Positions 38,646 through 51,025 of a DNA stretch of 64,000 nucleotides are shown piece after piece. Under the pieces are notes generated by a model that saw only the letters and a list, made by a program, of their open reading frames with translations, was not told the origin of the DNA and did no database searches. How positions within the stretch are numbered: position 1 is the first letter of the stretch; each line of letters begins with the position of its first letter. Source of the DNA: Letharia columbiana (Eukaryota > Ascomycota > Lecanoromycetes > Lecanorales > Parmeliaceae). The translations under genes and the position numbers were made by a program. The stretch spans positions 154,501 through 218,500 of the forward strand of contig NW_023501112.1 in assembly GCF_014066305.1 (NCBI RefSeq), given 5' to 3'.

Positions 38646-39923
38646 ATCAGTCATGCGCAGCAGGTTGAGGGCACAGGCAGCCATGTTCATCTTTGTGGGT
38701 GGGGAGCGTCAGAAGTGGTCGTAATAGGATAATCTAGAAACCCAGGACTGGTCAAGAGGACTATCATAGACGTATCACAGAAAAGTCTTCAAGGTGCTCA
38801 ATCTCTTCAGACATTTACATATTCGAATTGTGACGCAACATAGACTGCGAGCTATGTATTCGTTCTGTCCAGGAGACCGTGACTGGTTTGCTCGACAAAA
38901 CCCTGGGTGTTTACCAAAGTGTAGCCAGTGCGTTCGCCAAACTAATCCATCCGCGCTACTGCACAGGGATTGTACAAAAGAACACGATTCAATCAAAGGT
39001 GATCCTATCAATGGTGGAAGCTCATGAGACCCGAAGCTATTATCGACAAGCAAGCATGAGGATACATACAATGGTGGTCACGAACCAGCGAGCTGGAACT
39101 TCCGGTAGACTGCGCTGCATGTTAGGGGACATTGACAAAGGAGAGCTCGCAAACAGGCCATCTCTGGATCGTAGGTGCTGGTTCTCGATCTGGTGTGAAA
39201 GTTGGACAAGTCAACTCTGGCAACTGCTCGAACTCGTTGGCATCAGCAGGTATCTCGGTCCTGGGCCACGGCCCATTCAAACTAGACTCGGAATAAAATC
39301 TATGCTGAACGTTCCACGCTCGATCGCGATAGTATTGCCAGCTCTTGTTTTCCGTCAGGAAGTCGCTATGGGGTCGATCGCAGTTGCCCAAACAACTTTA
39401 CCTTTGATCGTGTAGTTTTCCTTTCATCTCAGTCTCAGAAACTTCGTTTCATCTGACAAATAATAAAGCCATCCTGCAATCCCCAAAGATAAGATTGATG
39501 TAGTTCCTTCAACGTGGAGCGAAGGGAGCTGAAGTTCGCGCGAGACGACAATTGATGTTCTCTCGCTTAAGTTACCTAAATCCATGATGGAAAACGCGCT
39601 AAAAGACCAATTCCTCACCAAAATCTCAGCCCTACAAAGTGACAAATTGACCGCTCGCTTTCTGAGCTTCGTTAATAATGATTTTCGCTAGGCAGAAATG
39701 CCGTGAGTTTGTCTTGTTCCATCACCCATTTGTTTTTTTTTAGCGCAATCACTCCTGCCCAGCCGCCAGTACTTAAATCCCTCCCATCCCCACCCTCTTT
39801 CCTTTCTGATCTTACAGCGCCTCCCTTGACCCAACGATAGACACCATTTTCATCAACGACTACAACTTTGCATCAAACAATCATCAATAACGTCATACTC
39901 ACTACATCAGTTAATCTATCATC
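38646..39923. other. Region upstream of histone H4
   Basis: About 1.28 kb. A minus-strand frame at 39122-39391 (QYYRDRAWNVQHRF...FEQLPELTCPTF) looks protein-like but is closed by a stop just upstream and is unrecognised. The last 200 bp, pyrimidine-rich with CTTAAATCCC near 39772, should be the histone promoter and leader. Confidence 0.45.
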
Positions 39924-41105
<1,182 letters not shown>

Positions 41106-42717
41106 TCAGGTGTCCTCCGTCTTCTTCAGCCTGGCATTGGCCTCCGTCGCCAGGTCTCGGCTCTTTTCTTTGACCACTTGTATACCATCTGTTGCCATGT
41201 TCGCGGCCTGCTGTTTCCGCTCACCCAAGTTCTCGGCCACATTGGCCGCTGCCTCTTGTGTCCAAGCTCCAAGGTTATCCGTCATCTGCCCCGCTTGTGT
41301 CTTCGCGCTGGCCGCCCTTTCATATGTCCAATTCCCACTACTATCTGCCACATGGCCCGCTTGTGTCTCAACACTGACGGCTGTCTGCTTGACGTGCTGT
41401 CCAATGCTCTCTGCCATTCGCCCTGCTTGCTCTTTTGTGGACTCAGCTGATTCCCTAATATTTTCTGCCGTACGGCCGGCTTGCTCCTTCGCCGATCCTG
41501 CCAGGTCTTCAACGTTTTCTGCGACCTGCACGGCTTGCCCTTTCACGGATACTGCTAGTTCCTGTGGACTGGGATACTTCTTGAGCATCGTGAGGATGCT
41601 GTAGTAAAGCTGGATGACAAGCTTGTGGACTGCTTCCTTCACGATCATCGTGATTCCGTGACTGAAAAAGCCTTTCATTACTTCGCCCCCAAGACCCTCA
41701 TATAGCGCGCCGAGGCCTTCGGTCTGGGCGATTCGAAGAATCACAGTGAAGACATTGCTAGGCGCTTTTTTAGGTGCCTCAGTGCCTTCCAGCTTGACGG
41801 TGGACAAGCTTTCGCGTTTATCGAGGCCAGAGGAGGATTGTAGACGTGATTTAGCCAGTGAGAAAGGGTAGGTTATCGTTGATGCCATGGCTTTGCTGAT
41901 TGCAGCCAGTAAGAAAATTGCCTGCGGTGAGGGACTCTGGCGTTGACTGCGCGGAAGAAGAGTGCGTTTGAAAGCTTCGAAGAAGAAGAAAGTGAGAGAT
42001 GGGTTCAAGGTGAGGACCAGAGATGCTGAATAGCCTGACCAAAAGCCTTGCACGCCCTTCTCTGCCCGAATCTGCGAAGCGATTGAGCGTAACGAGCCCT
42101 GGTCTGTGTCTCTGCCCGAATCTCGACCTGAAAGCATTGAAGACGTCTGCTTCCGGGTAACAATGTTCGCAACAGGTGTCGTAAGAAATTTGGAAAGGGC
42201 TCCGGCCAGGAAGCCCACGCCCAGTTCGTCTATGACCGGGAGATGCTTGCTAGATGTTCTGGAGGATTGTATTCGAGTCTGACGGAGAAAGTTGTAGGCC
42301 AAGAAGAACAGGAAGGAGTCGGCAATTGTCTTCGAGGTGTCTGAGACGACGCCGATGTAGAAGCCATTAATACCACCCTCCCTGGTATATATTTTCTTTG
42401 CAGCGTCTCGAATAGATTTATACTCCTCCGAGTGGGGCGAATTGGCGTTCTTGCGTAGTTGTCGTTGGATTTGGAGCCGAGTGATGATGAGGGCGAGTGG
42501 ATACGTACAGACGTTCGATATCGCTGCCCCGGTTGAGCCAGCAATGGCATGACCTAGAGCCGGTAAAGCTGGACCACCGAGAATGTAGGGGGCTTTTTCC
42601 GGGGATTCTTGAATCTTGTGGTAGAGATCGAAGGCATCCTATGGCTCTGTCAGTAACGTTGTCTCAGGTAATGATACTCAGAGTCTGTACCAGCTGGCCG
42701 TTGTAAACTTGCGCCAT
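41106..42717 (-). CDS. Mitochondrial-carrier-family protein (peroxisomal Ant1/PMP47-like) with LEA-like C-terminal tail
   Basis: Two exons: 42717-42691 (9 codons) and 42638-41106 (52-bp intron), 519 aa. The first about 345 residues are a carrier with three repeats: AGSTGAAISNVCTYPLALI, AGALSKFLTTPVANIVTRK and LAAISKAMASTITYPFSLAK each give the helix with the P-x-[D/E/S/N/L]-x-x-x motif start, and GGINGFYIGVVSD, GVQGFWSGYSASL and GLGALYEGLGGEV are the following short-helix signatures. The pattern fits peroxisomal adenine-nucleotide carriers. From about residue 365 comes an extra 155-residue tail of amphipathic repeats (STKEQAGRMAES, SAKEQAGRTAEN, SAKTQAGQMTDN), rich in Ala, Lys, Gln and Glu and free of Cys. 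This resembles group-3 LEA proteins. Such a tail is not usual in the family. Confidence 0.85.
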
Positions 42718-44031
42718 ATTGAAGGGGATCTAGTTTGCGAGAACCAAAAAAGAATCGAGAATGAGCAACGAGGACTTGTCTCGGACTGAGCAATTCACTT
42801 CACTTGACAATGTCTGGACTGCATCTTGGCCGATTTCCCCGGATCTCATCAAGAGATCTCCCGAACTTTGGCCGATAGTGTGGCGCTAGAGTTTCGAAGT
42901 CACAATCTCTCCGAGATATGTTAAGTGCATGCGATCAATGGTTCAGCGTCTGTTGACATATGAATAGACTTGTCACGACAGTAGTGAGTTCAAAGACGAT
43001 GACTAGGAGAGCCCCTTTTCCACTCATGCAGGCCTTCAGGACATAGCTTCCATGTAGCTGTCTGGATCGCGGCATAGGCAGGATTGTTTGTAAGTCACAT
43101 GGGATTGGAAGATCAGAAAGTTTTTCAAACTGGTAAAAGGCGAGCAAAACACTTGCAAGGTTCTATGTAATGTGGATAGACAACATACTCGATCCTTGGT
43201 TTTCTGATCCTACGTCTTGACGCTGAGGTCTCTCAAAGTATCAGGGTCCGCTTGTGACCACAAGAAGTGAATTATCCGACTTCTCTGCATGAAGAACATT
43301 GAAGAAGCGTGAACGCGATGTCAGTTTCATTTGCAGTACAACGGTCTGCCGATTGCTTTTGAGCAGACCATCACGTCTTCGACCGAACTATTACTGCTCT
43401 TTATTTCGCCGAATTGCACCATTGTTGGGGAGAAAGGTACCCTAGTCTCACTCATTTGCTGGAAATTGACGTCTTTCTATAACGGAGTGACAGACAGCCA
43501 TAAGCTTCTTGTTGGACTGAGGCATCACCATTCGCCAGACAGCGTTCTGAAGCTGTCCCACAAAATGATAGAAATGATCAAGTGACCTAGAACCTTTCAA
43601 AGTGCTAGGTTTTGGGGATTCAGGCCTTCGTCTCTGAGGTGATAAGCCACATGCGTCTTGTTCGGTGGATTTGAGCAAAAAAGAAGGCAATTGCTTTCAT
43701 CAATGGAAGGAACTTCGGGTCGGAGCAGGCCATTCAAGGAATGATGCCGACACGCGAAGTCAGTGTTAGCCTATGAAATAGCAACTCCAAAGTAGAGAGA
43801 AAAGCAAATGTCATCCACCCGAATCCTATCATGTGACCAGTGTAGACTATTTCGACGAAAGATCTAGACTTTATGCAAGAGAAGCGGGACTCCTGCCTCT
43901 ACTTTACAAGCTTCGTAGCAACATGCCCTTGCAACAGATGTCTCGAAAGGATTCTAATCACTTGAGATCTGGGATATACAGCTTGCGACCTATATCAGAT
44001 ACATAAGATCGTACGGCTTGGTACATCAGCC
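42718..44031. other. Intergenic, no gene recognised
   Basis: About 1.3 kb between divergent genes. Short open frames such as 43331-43585 have no family likeness. Promoters for both flanking genes should lie at the ends. Confidence 0.5.
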
Positions 44032-46850
44032 ATGGCGGAGGCTACACAAAGCGGCGGCTTACTCGACCTCGAGAAGGAGCTGACTTGCTCTGTGAGCCTC
44101 CATACACAAGCCTGACATGCCCATCTGGCTTCCACAACTCAAACTAACACAGCGGCTGACAATGTTACGTTCTCTACTTTCAGATATGCATGCAAGTTCT
44201 CCACCAGCCCCTCACCCTTCTCGACTGTCTCCACACCTTTTGCGGCTTTTGCCTCAAAGAATGGTTCGTGTTGCAAGCCTCTCGAGCATCATCATCGAAC
44301 CCATATCCAATCTCGTGCCCGTCATGTCGAGCCTCAGTACGGGATACCAGGCCAGATGCAAAGGTCACTACATTGCTGGATATGTATCTACAAGCCAATC
44401 CTGGCAGAGCCAGAGATGATGACGAGAAAGAAGAGATCAAAAGCAAATACACACCAGGGGAGAATGTGCTACCGAGGGTTAGGAGGAGTAGGGAAGGTAG
44501 TGATCAGGCTGAGGATAGGAGGATAGTAGAAGAGGTGAGGGAGATGAGTTTGAGAGAGGTGGGAATTGGAGGATCGGGGTCTTATCAGAGGGGTATCAGG
44601 CATCGAGTAAGGGACGGCGCAAGAGACGCGAGAGATGAAGATGCTAGGCAACAAAGAAGAGACCGAGAGGGAGGGTCAAGCAGTGGTGGTGATCTTGGTG
44701 AAGAAACTGCGAGACCCTCTTCTGCGACAGATGCTGCAAACCAGGCAAGACGGATCGGACACCAGTCTAGTCTACGGTCTCTACTGAGCACCAGCGATTT
44801 GGACTCTTCGGAGATGGAAGAGGAGATCCTGAGGCAGATTATCGATGAGGGGATTCTGGATGGGATTGACTTGAATAGCATTGGCGTTGGGCAAGAGGAT
44901 GAACTTAGTGAGAAGATCGCTGAGGCATACAGAAGACGGCATGGAAGGATGTCTAGGAGTCAGGATAATCGAGCTGAACAGCGAAGAGTCTCCGGTTCGC
45001 GGGGGCAGAGGTCGAATTCGAACGAGCCAAGACAACAGAGGAGACCAGGCAGGTCTCCCAACCCGGCTGATCAGACTACGCATTCTTCTCATCCCCCAGT
45101 CTCGAGACCGTATCTATTGGAGGCCTATCCTTCAGGAGAGGGACACAGGCGAAGGACGTCCAGCGAGACTAGGCAGACTAGGCGGCAGACTTCTCCGACA
45201 CCCCCTTCGTCTAGCTCACGGACAGCTTCAGAGACGCAGAGGCAAGCAGCGCGGTCAGTCACAGATCTATCGAATAGACCGCAGACTTCTAATGCAGCAG
45301 CGCGGTCTGCTACCGACTTGTCCGGCAGACCCCAAAGTTCTTCAAACCAAAGGGTTCGCCCAAGGGACATTCCAAGCGGTGGTAGGCGGACAACAGATCT
45401 GGCAAACGTTGTGGTGTCACCGCCACGAATCTCAGCTTCGGACTCACCTTGGGCCGCTGGCCAAAACAATCGACAGGTTTCTCGTCCAACTGACAGTGCT
45501 CGCTTAGCAGCCAGGGCGCCATCTGAGCCACGGATAACGGATGCAGTCTCCATTCCCCAGCCCCCAGCAGAATTTCCAGTCCTATCAATAGCACAAGTCA
45601 CATATCCAGAACCTTCCATCTCTTGCGAAAGATGTGGCAAGGTCAATCTGGAGCATGAGTTGCATATGAATTGCGATCAATGCATCGAAGGTAGGTATAA
45701 CCTTTGCCTTCGCTGCTGGCGTCTCGGACGAGGCTGTCTCCATTGGTACGGCTTTGGCCATAACGCGATGGTCCAATGGGACAAAAAATCGACTTCGGGG
45801 GCTGGCTACCCACCAGAACATCCATTGCCACACATCCTCACTGGTCATCGATATCTTAGTCCATCATCCGATAGCTGTCAGCACACAAATGGGAGTGAGC
45901 AAAGGCTTATGACAACATCAGATCCTAGCAAACGTCTCCGGTCGGGCCCTTTCTGTTCCAACTGTTCTGCCTTTACACCGGAGTGCTTTTGGGAATGCGA
46001 GGTCTGTAACGATGGTGAATGGGGTTGTTGCAATGCTTGCGTGAATCAGGGCAAATGCTGCACACATCCACTACTCCCTGCTTCTTATCCCCTATCTACT
46101 AATCCCGGCGACTTCGGACCGTCTAATGCGACACAACATGTTTCATCGACCACCTTTACCCCCATCATAACCTCCCGGCCCCAGTCGACGGAAGAGCCTT
46201 TCGACGAATCGCATATTCCCCTCACGTTCAGCACCAAGTGCGACATTTGCACCTACCCTATCCCACCATCTACTACTCGCCTCCACTGTCCCCAATGCAA
46301 TGACGGCGACTACGACATCTGCACCACATGCTATCTCCGTCTCGTCAAAATCGGAAGGATCAGTGCTGAGAATGGACCCAGAGGCTGGCGCTGTTGTCCC
46401 AACGGTCACAGAATGATCGTCATCGGCTTCGAGGACTCTGTCCAGGGCCAAAGACGCGTTGTCGTCGAAGACCTTGTAGGTGGCCACGCACTCAACGATA
46501 CGACAGACTCCGAGGGAAAAGTGTGGCGTTGGCGAGACGAAAGCCAGCAGACACAAGCGAAGACAATCTCGACGGCCGTCAATGGTAGAAGCTTCGGTGG
46601 CTCTAAACCGCATCCCAATAACCCGGCCGTTGGGAGGTATCCACCTAATGGAGGCGTGGGTATGCGCGTGCTAGCATTGTGGTCGTATTGGCCGCAGGAG
46701 GGTGTGGAAGATGAGCTTGCGTTCCCAAGGGGCGCCGAGATACGAGAGTGTGAGGACATCAATGGGGATTGGTTTCTGGGGATCTATTGCGGGAAAAAGG
46801 GTGTCTTTCCCGGGAACTACTGCAGGATACTGGAGAAGATTGGTGTTTGA
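44032..46850 (+). CDS. RING finger - ZZ zinc finger - SH3 protein, probable E3 ubiquitin ligase
   Basis: Two exons: 44032-44091 and 44184-46850 (92-bp intron within the RING), 908 aa. The RING (residues about 18-63) reads LTCSICMQVLHQPLTLLDC, then LHTFCGFCLKEWF and CPSCRASV, a C3HC4 pattern. A long disordered Ser/Arg/Gln-rich segment follows. Three ZZ-like zinc fingers come next: near residue 503 (CERCGK...CDQCIEGRYNLC), near 610 (FCSNCS...CEVCNDGEWGCC) and near 706 (KCDICTY...HCPQCNDGDYDIC). A C-terminal SH3 domain ends the protein (MRVLALWSYWPQEGVEDELAF, then GDWFLGIYCGKKGVFPGNY). ZZ fingers often bind N-terminal degrons or histone tails and SH3 binds proline motifs, so a scaffolded ubiquitin ligase is the best guess; no target is evident. 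Confidence 0.85.
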
Positions 46851-46946
46851 GGACCGTGAAATGACAAAAGCATTAGAGGAAATAGTTTTGAACGATCTGG
46901 GCAGAGTCTTTGAGTACTGGCCCAGGGTGGATATCTACATTACGAA

Positions 46947-47640
46947 ATGTCGCTTGGATTGACATGTTACCTTGTTTTATTCGACAATGAGAAGCTGTAC
47001 CATGCCGCTGCTGTGCAAGTCGAGAGTCTCTTTCCCGCACCTGCGAACGGCGGCATCGTCTATGAGATGGTCTACTCGGACGTGAGAGATCATCTGAAGT
47101 AGCAGGCCAAGAAGTATCCTTCGGATTCAACTCCTCCACCCCCGTCCGCTGTGTTCTCGTTCAACTTCGTAGACCAAGAGCCTAGGTAAGCTTGTTCGTG
47201 AAGCGAAACCTGATCTTCTGGGCGCGATACCATGGTATGGAGTCCATTTTTTGAGCTTCATTGACGCCATCCTAGAGACGAGCGTGTCACCGGATTTTGA
47301 GAACGAGGTGTAAGCGCTTGAAAGGTTGAGCCAACACCCAGATAGATAATCGGTAGCTAATCGGCTTCACTTCTAGCTTACTTATTTGGTCGAATGATTG
47401 TAAAAAGCCACTGCTCCGAAAATAACCCAGGGCAACTCATTCACGTTTGAGGAAACCGTCGGCAACTTGGCAGTGATCAAAGACGCAATAATTGTGAAGA
47501 CAATCCTGGAAGAGAAACAGGACCTGTATTCCAAGGATACACTTGAGCATTTGATACGGACGAAGGGAATCAGCAGCTGTGAGCAGAAGCGTATTGGAGA
47601 GGACTGAGAAGAGATATCTGGGTATTCTCCCGCCAGCTTT
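46947..47640 (+). pseudogene. Unrecognised gene relic
   Basis: From ATG 46947 a frame reads CYLVLFDNEKLYHAAAVQV, then GGIVYEMVYSDVRDHLK. It meets a TAG and continues in the same frame as QAKKYPSDSTPPPPSAVFSF. The next frame carries PDLLGAIPWYGVHFLSFIDA, and near 47420-47580 come FTFEETVGNLAVIKDAIIV and LEHLIRTKGIS. The pieces are colinear and protein-like but broken by a stop and shifts, so it appears to be a decayed gene. The TAG could derive from CAG. Family unknown. Confidence 0.4.
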
Positions 47641-47810
47641 GGGCAAGAAACCGGGAATCATTATTGTTGATGTCTATGATTGGGTCAATCAACGTAGACG
47701 CTGCTTTTTTAGTGTTGCTGTTGTCACTGTTCAAGAGATTATTTACCATTTCTACTGCCAAAGTTTGTGGCCTTTTTGCCTGATGTACACATCAAAATCA
47801 GTCCAAATTC

Positions 47811-50375
47811 TCAGTCGGCATAACCAACATCCCGATGTTTAGACCCGGTGCCATCGAATGATGGTGTATCATAAGTACCACTCGGATCTTCTCCATTCTT
47901 CATGATGTACTCTTGCACCTTTGCAAGGTCGTGGCGGATACCGCCGAGCGTTTCGTGCATGTCCAGGCGAACCTTCTCATTTCTCTTCGCCGCGCCCCTA
48001 ATAGCAGCCTCAACGACATGATATCTGCTCACACCATTCCGCAGCATCATATCCAGCGGCGTTGTCGTGCTGCCCTCCTCACTATATGCTGCAACGCTCA
48101 CACGACTTAGACTGGGCCTACCGAATAGCAAGCCCTTGATCTCGTCCCCGTAGCCGTGATAGTTGAAATGAATAGGACAGTCAGCTGTGAAGAGAGCATC
48201 GAAGTCCTCATGCGAGAGAGCGTGAGGATGTCCACCTTGATGCTTGAGTATCAAGAGGTCCGTAACATTGACAACGCGCACCCGCAGACTCGGAATAAGC
48301 TTGCGCAACATGGCTGCTGCTTCAATGACTTCAAACGTGAGTTCGGCACCGATACCAACAATCACTACGTCGGGGTTGAGACCGTCGTCGGTGCTAGCAA
48401 ATTTCCAGACCGAAGCGCCTGCACGACAATGATTGTCAGCCTCTTCTGGAGATAGGAAGACTGGTTGAGGCTGCTTCGAGCCAACCATCAGATTCACGTA
48501 GTTGGTTGAGCGGAGGCAATGGGCAAGGGTGGAAAGAAAGGTGTTGGCATCTGGGGGCAGGTAAACCCGGGCGGCGCTCGGTTTGAGATTCAGAACGGCG
48601 CCAATGAAGGAAGGGTTCTGGTGCGAAAACCCATTATGTTCTTGACGCGTCCAGGTGCTAGTTTCGAGGTAGTTGAGGCTGCTAATGTCCTTTCTCCAGG
48701 TAGTCTCCCGAGCCTGTGGGAATAGTCAGGGTATTGCCAAGCGATCACGTGGAGTAACTTACCATCTTGTTAAACTTACTGTACTGCACCATCATCGTGT
48801 GGATGATGCCCAAGAAGCTCTCATATGAGGGGAAGAGGCCAGTGCGTCCAGTAAGTGTGTATCCTTGCAGCATGCCTTGGCAGGTATGCTCGGACAGAAT
48901 CTCGATGACTCTGCCGCCACGAGCATTTGAAAACTCGTCCCATTGAAAGTTCCTCCCAGTGTGGTTGAACACAGCATCTAATTTGTTGCTAACAAGCTCG
49001 TCGGGCGAAAACACTCTCATACACTTAGGGTTATCGATTAGGACCTGGTCAAGGAGCTCTCCAATGGTCTGCATGCAGCTCGCTTGGCCACCTTTCTTGA
49101 CGCCATAATTCTTCCAATCCGGAATATTTAGCACTTCGTGTGAGCCATATGTGTCTATTTGCTGGCCCAACCTTTTGCTCTCGTCGGCGGGAATGATGTC
49201 CAGGATTGCTTTCACGACACCGCCATCCTTGGTGAACAATTCGTCCGGCTTGTAGCTCTCTAGCCACTCTTGAAGCTGCTTCAATTCACTTGGGTCGGAC
49301 TTGGCGGCCATTAGAGGTACCTGATGCGCGCGGAATGATCCCTCAATGAACTGTCCGTGGACCTTCTTCGGTGCTCCCCAACCCTTCGGTGTCCTCATGA
49401 TCAAGACAGGCCACCTAGGCTTCATGATCGGCTTCCCAGAGCGGGCTGCTCTCTGGATCTTGTGGATTTCAGCCAAAGCCCATTCCATAGATCGACACAT
49501 ATCCGCATCGATGTCTTCCAGGTCTTCAACAAATCGGCATTGGTAGCCATAGCCGGTGAACAACGTGACCATTTCTTTATCGTCCATGCAGCCATAGATG
49601 GTACGTTCGCTGATCTTGAATCCATTGACATGCACAATTGGAAGCACAGCCCCAGATTCCTGGGGGTCGATGTACTTTGCAGCATGCCACGCTGTGGCTG
49701 TTGGTCCACTCTCTGACTCACCATCGCCAACCACGCAGGCAACGATGAGATCGGGCTTGTCCATGACGGCACCGAATGCTACCGATAGAGCGTACCCGAG
49801 CTCTCCGCCCTCATGTATAGCACCAGGTGTCTCTGCATTGATATGGCTTGGAAACCCACCAGGAGTGCTGAATTTGGTGATGAGCCTGTGCAATCCCTCT
49901 TTGTTTCTGCTATACTCCGGATAGAACTTTCCCAGAGAACCTTCGAGCCACAAGCTCGAAAGAATGCCAGGCGCGCCATGACCTGGACCAACGACAAAGA
50001 TGATGTCTTGTTTCTGTTGTGTTGCCAACAGGTTGAGGTGAGAGTATACGAGGGTCAAGCCTGGGCAGGTGCCCCAATGGCCGAGAAGTCGAGGCTTGAT
50101 GTCTTCAAATTGGAGGTCGCGTTCAAGCAGGACATTGTCTTTCAGAAAGATCATAGCTACCAGCAGGTCATTAGGATTGCATCAGGATTCTTGGAGGAGT
50201 CAAGAGGCTCACCAGCAGCAATGTAATTTGCAGCGCGTCTGAACTCCTGCAGTCCAGTGTACGTGGACTCGTCGAGCTTTTCATTGCCCAGCTTGACGGC
50301 CAATTGTAAGACATGGTCGTCAATTTGGGAAGGCAGAGGCTGTGGATTGGGCCGATCTATCTCTTCTCCAGGCAT
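47811..50375 (-). CDS. Phosphoketolase (xylulose-5-phosphate/fructose-6-phosphate)
   Basis: Three exons: 50375-50213, 50156-48763 and 48713-47811 (introns 56 and 49 bp), 819 aa, normal length. The thiamine-diphosphate enzyme splits xylulose 5-phosphate (or fructose 6-phosphate) with inorganic phosphate to acetyl phosphate plus glyceraldehyde 3-phosphate (or erythrose 4-phosphate). Both family signatures are present: EGGELGYAL and GAVMDKPDLIVACVVGDGES. GPGHGAPG, SINYLETSTWTRQEHNGFSH-type sequence and HGYGDEIKGLLFGRP are also seen. Exon joins restore NYIAAAMIFLKDNV and YSKFNKMARETTWRKD. No targeting signal is evident, so cytosolic. It is divergent with acetate kinase, its natural partner. Confidence 0.96.
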
Positions 50376-51025
50376 GTTGAAGGTGTCGATTGACTATCTG
50401 AGGATAGGTGTTTTGGCTTCGTGGACTGACGGTGGTAGAAGGAATAAAGTGATTGTCGAAGCAACTTTAAAGAGGGGTCGTCCAGGAATTGCCAACGAGA
50501 GTGCAGTACAAACTTCCGTAGGAGGCCGCCGTGCCGTTGTCCGAAGGAAAGGAAACAGGGTCTCAGGGACACGAGCGACTGGGGACGAGTTGACGTAAGG
50601 TAAAGTAAAGTAGGTTTTTGCTGCGGAGACACTTCCGCAACCTTCCTTGATGAATAACATCCCATCGCCGATGCTTCGTTGCTTCTCTTTTACTTCGCAT
50701 TTCCTTCTTGGCATTGCTTATCAGCACCATTGCCACTATCCAGGCCGAACGTCAGTCATGAACTCGACGCAGTAAAAAGGAATTTCCTCCATAATACTTA
50801 TACTGCCTCAAGTCCATAAATCTTAAAGCCTAACGCCGCTTATCGATAAGCAACTCCCCACCACATGCAAGCATCACCAGCGAGCCTCCATCTTCGACTC
50901 ACGTTCTGAGCGCCGTGGCTTAAAAGCCTGAAAAAGGTCTATGAGTAACAGCAAGGAGCAGGAGGAACGGATTAGGAATCTATAGCTCAAGTAACTGGCG
51001 CTTTCGAATCCGACACGCCCGCACC
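50376..51025. promoter_or_regulatory. Shared upstream region, phosphoketolase and acetate kinase
   Basis: 650 bp between divergent start codons of two enzymes of one pathway. An AT-richer stretch (TTATACTGCCTC...TAAATCTTAAAGCC) lies at about 50796-50832. Joint regulation is likely but no defined factor site is claimed. Confidence 0.55.

Noticed and set aside
45125..45646. 173-aa minus-strand frame
   Set aside because: Shadow of the disordered region of the RING-ZZ-SH3 gene.
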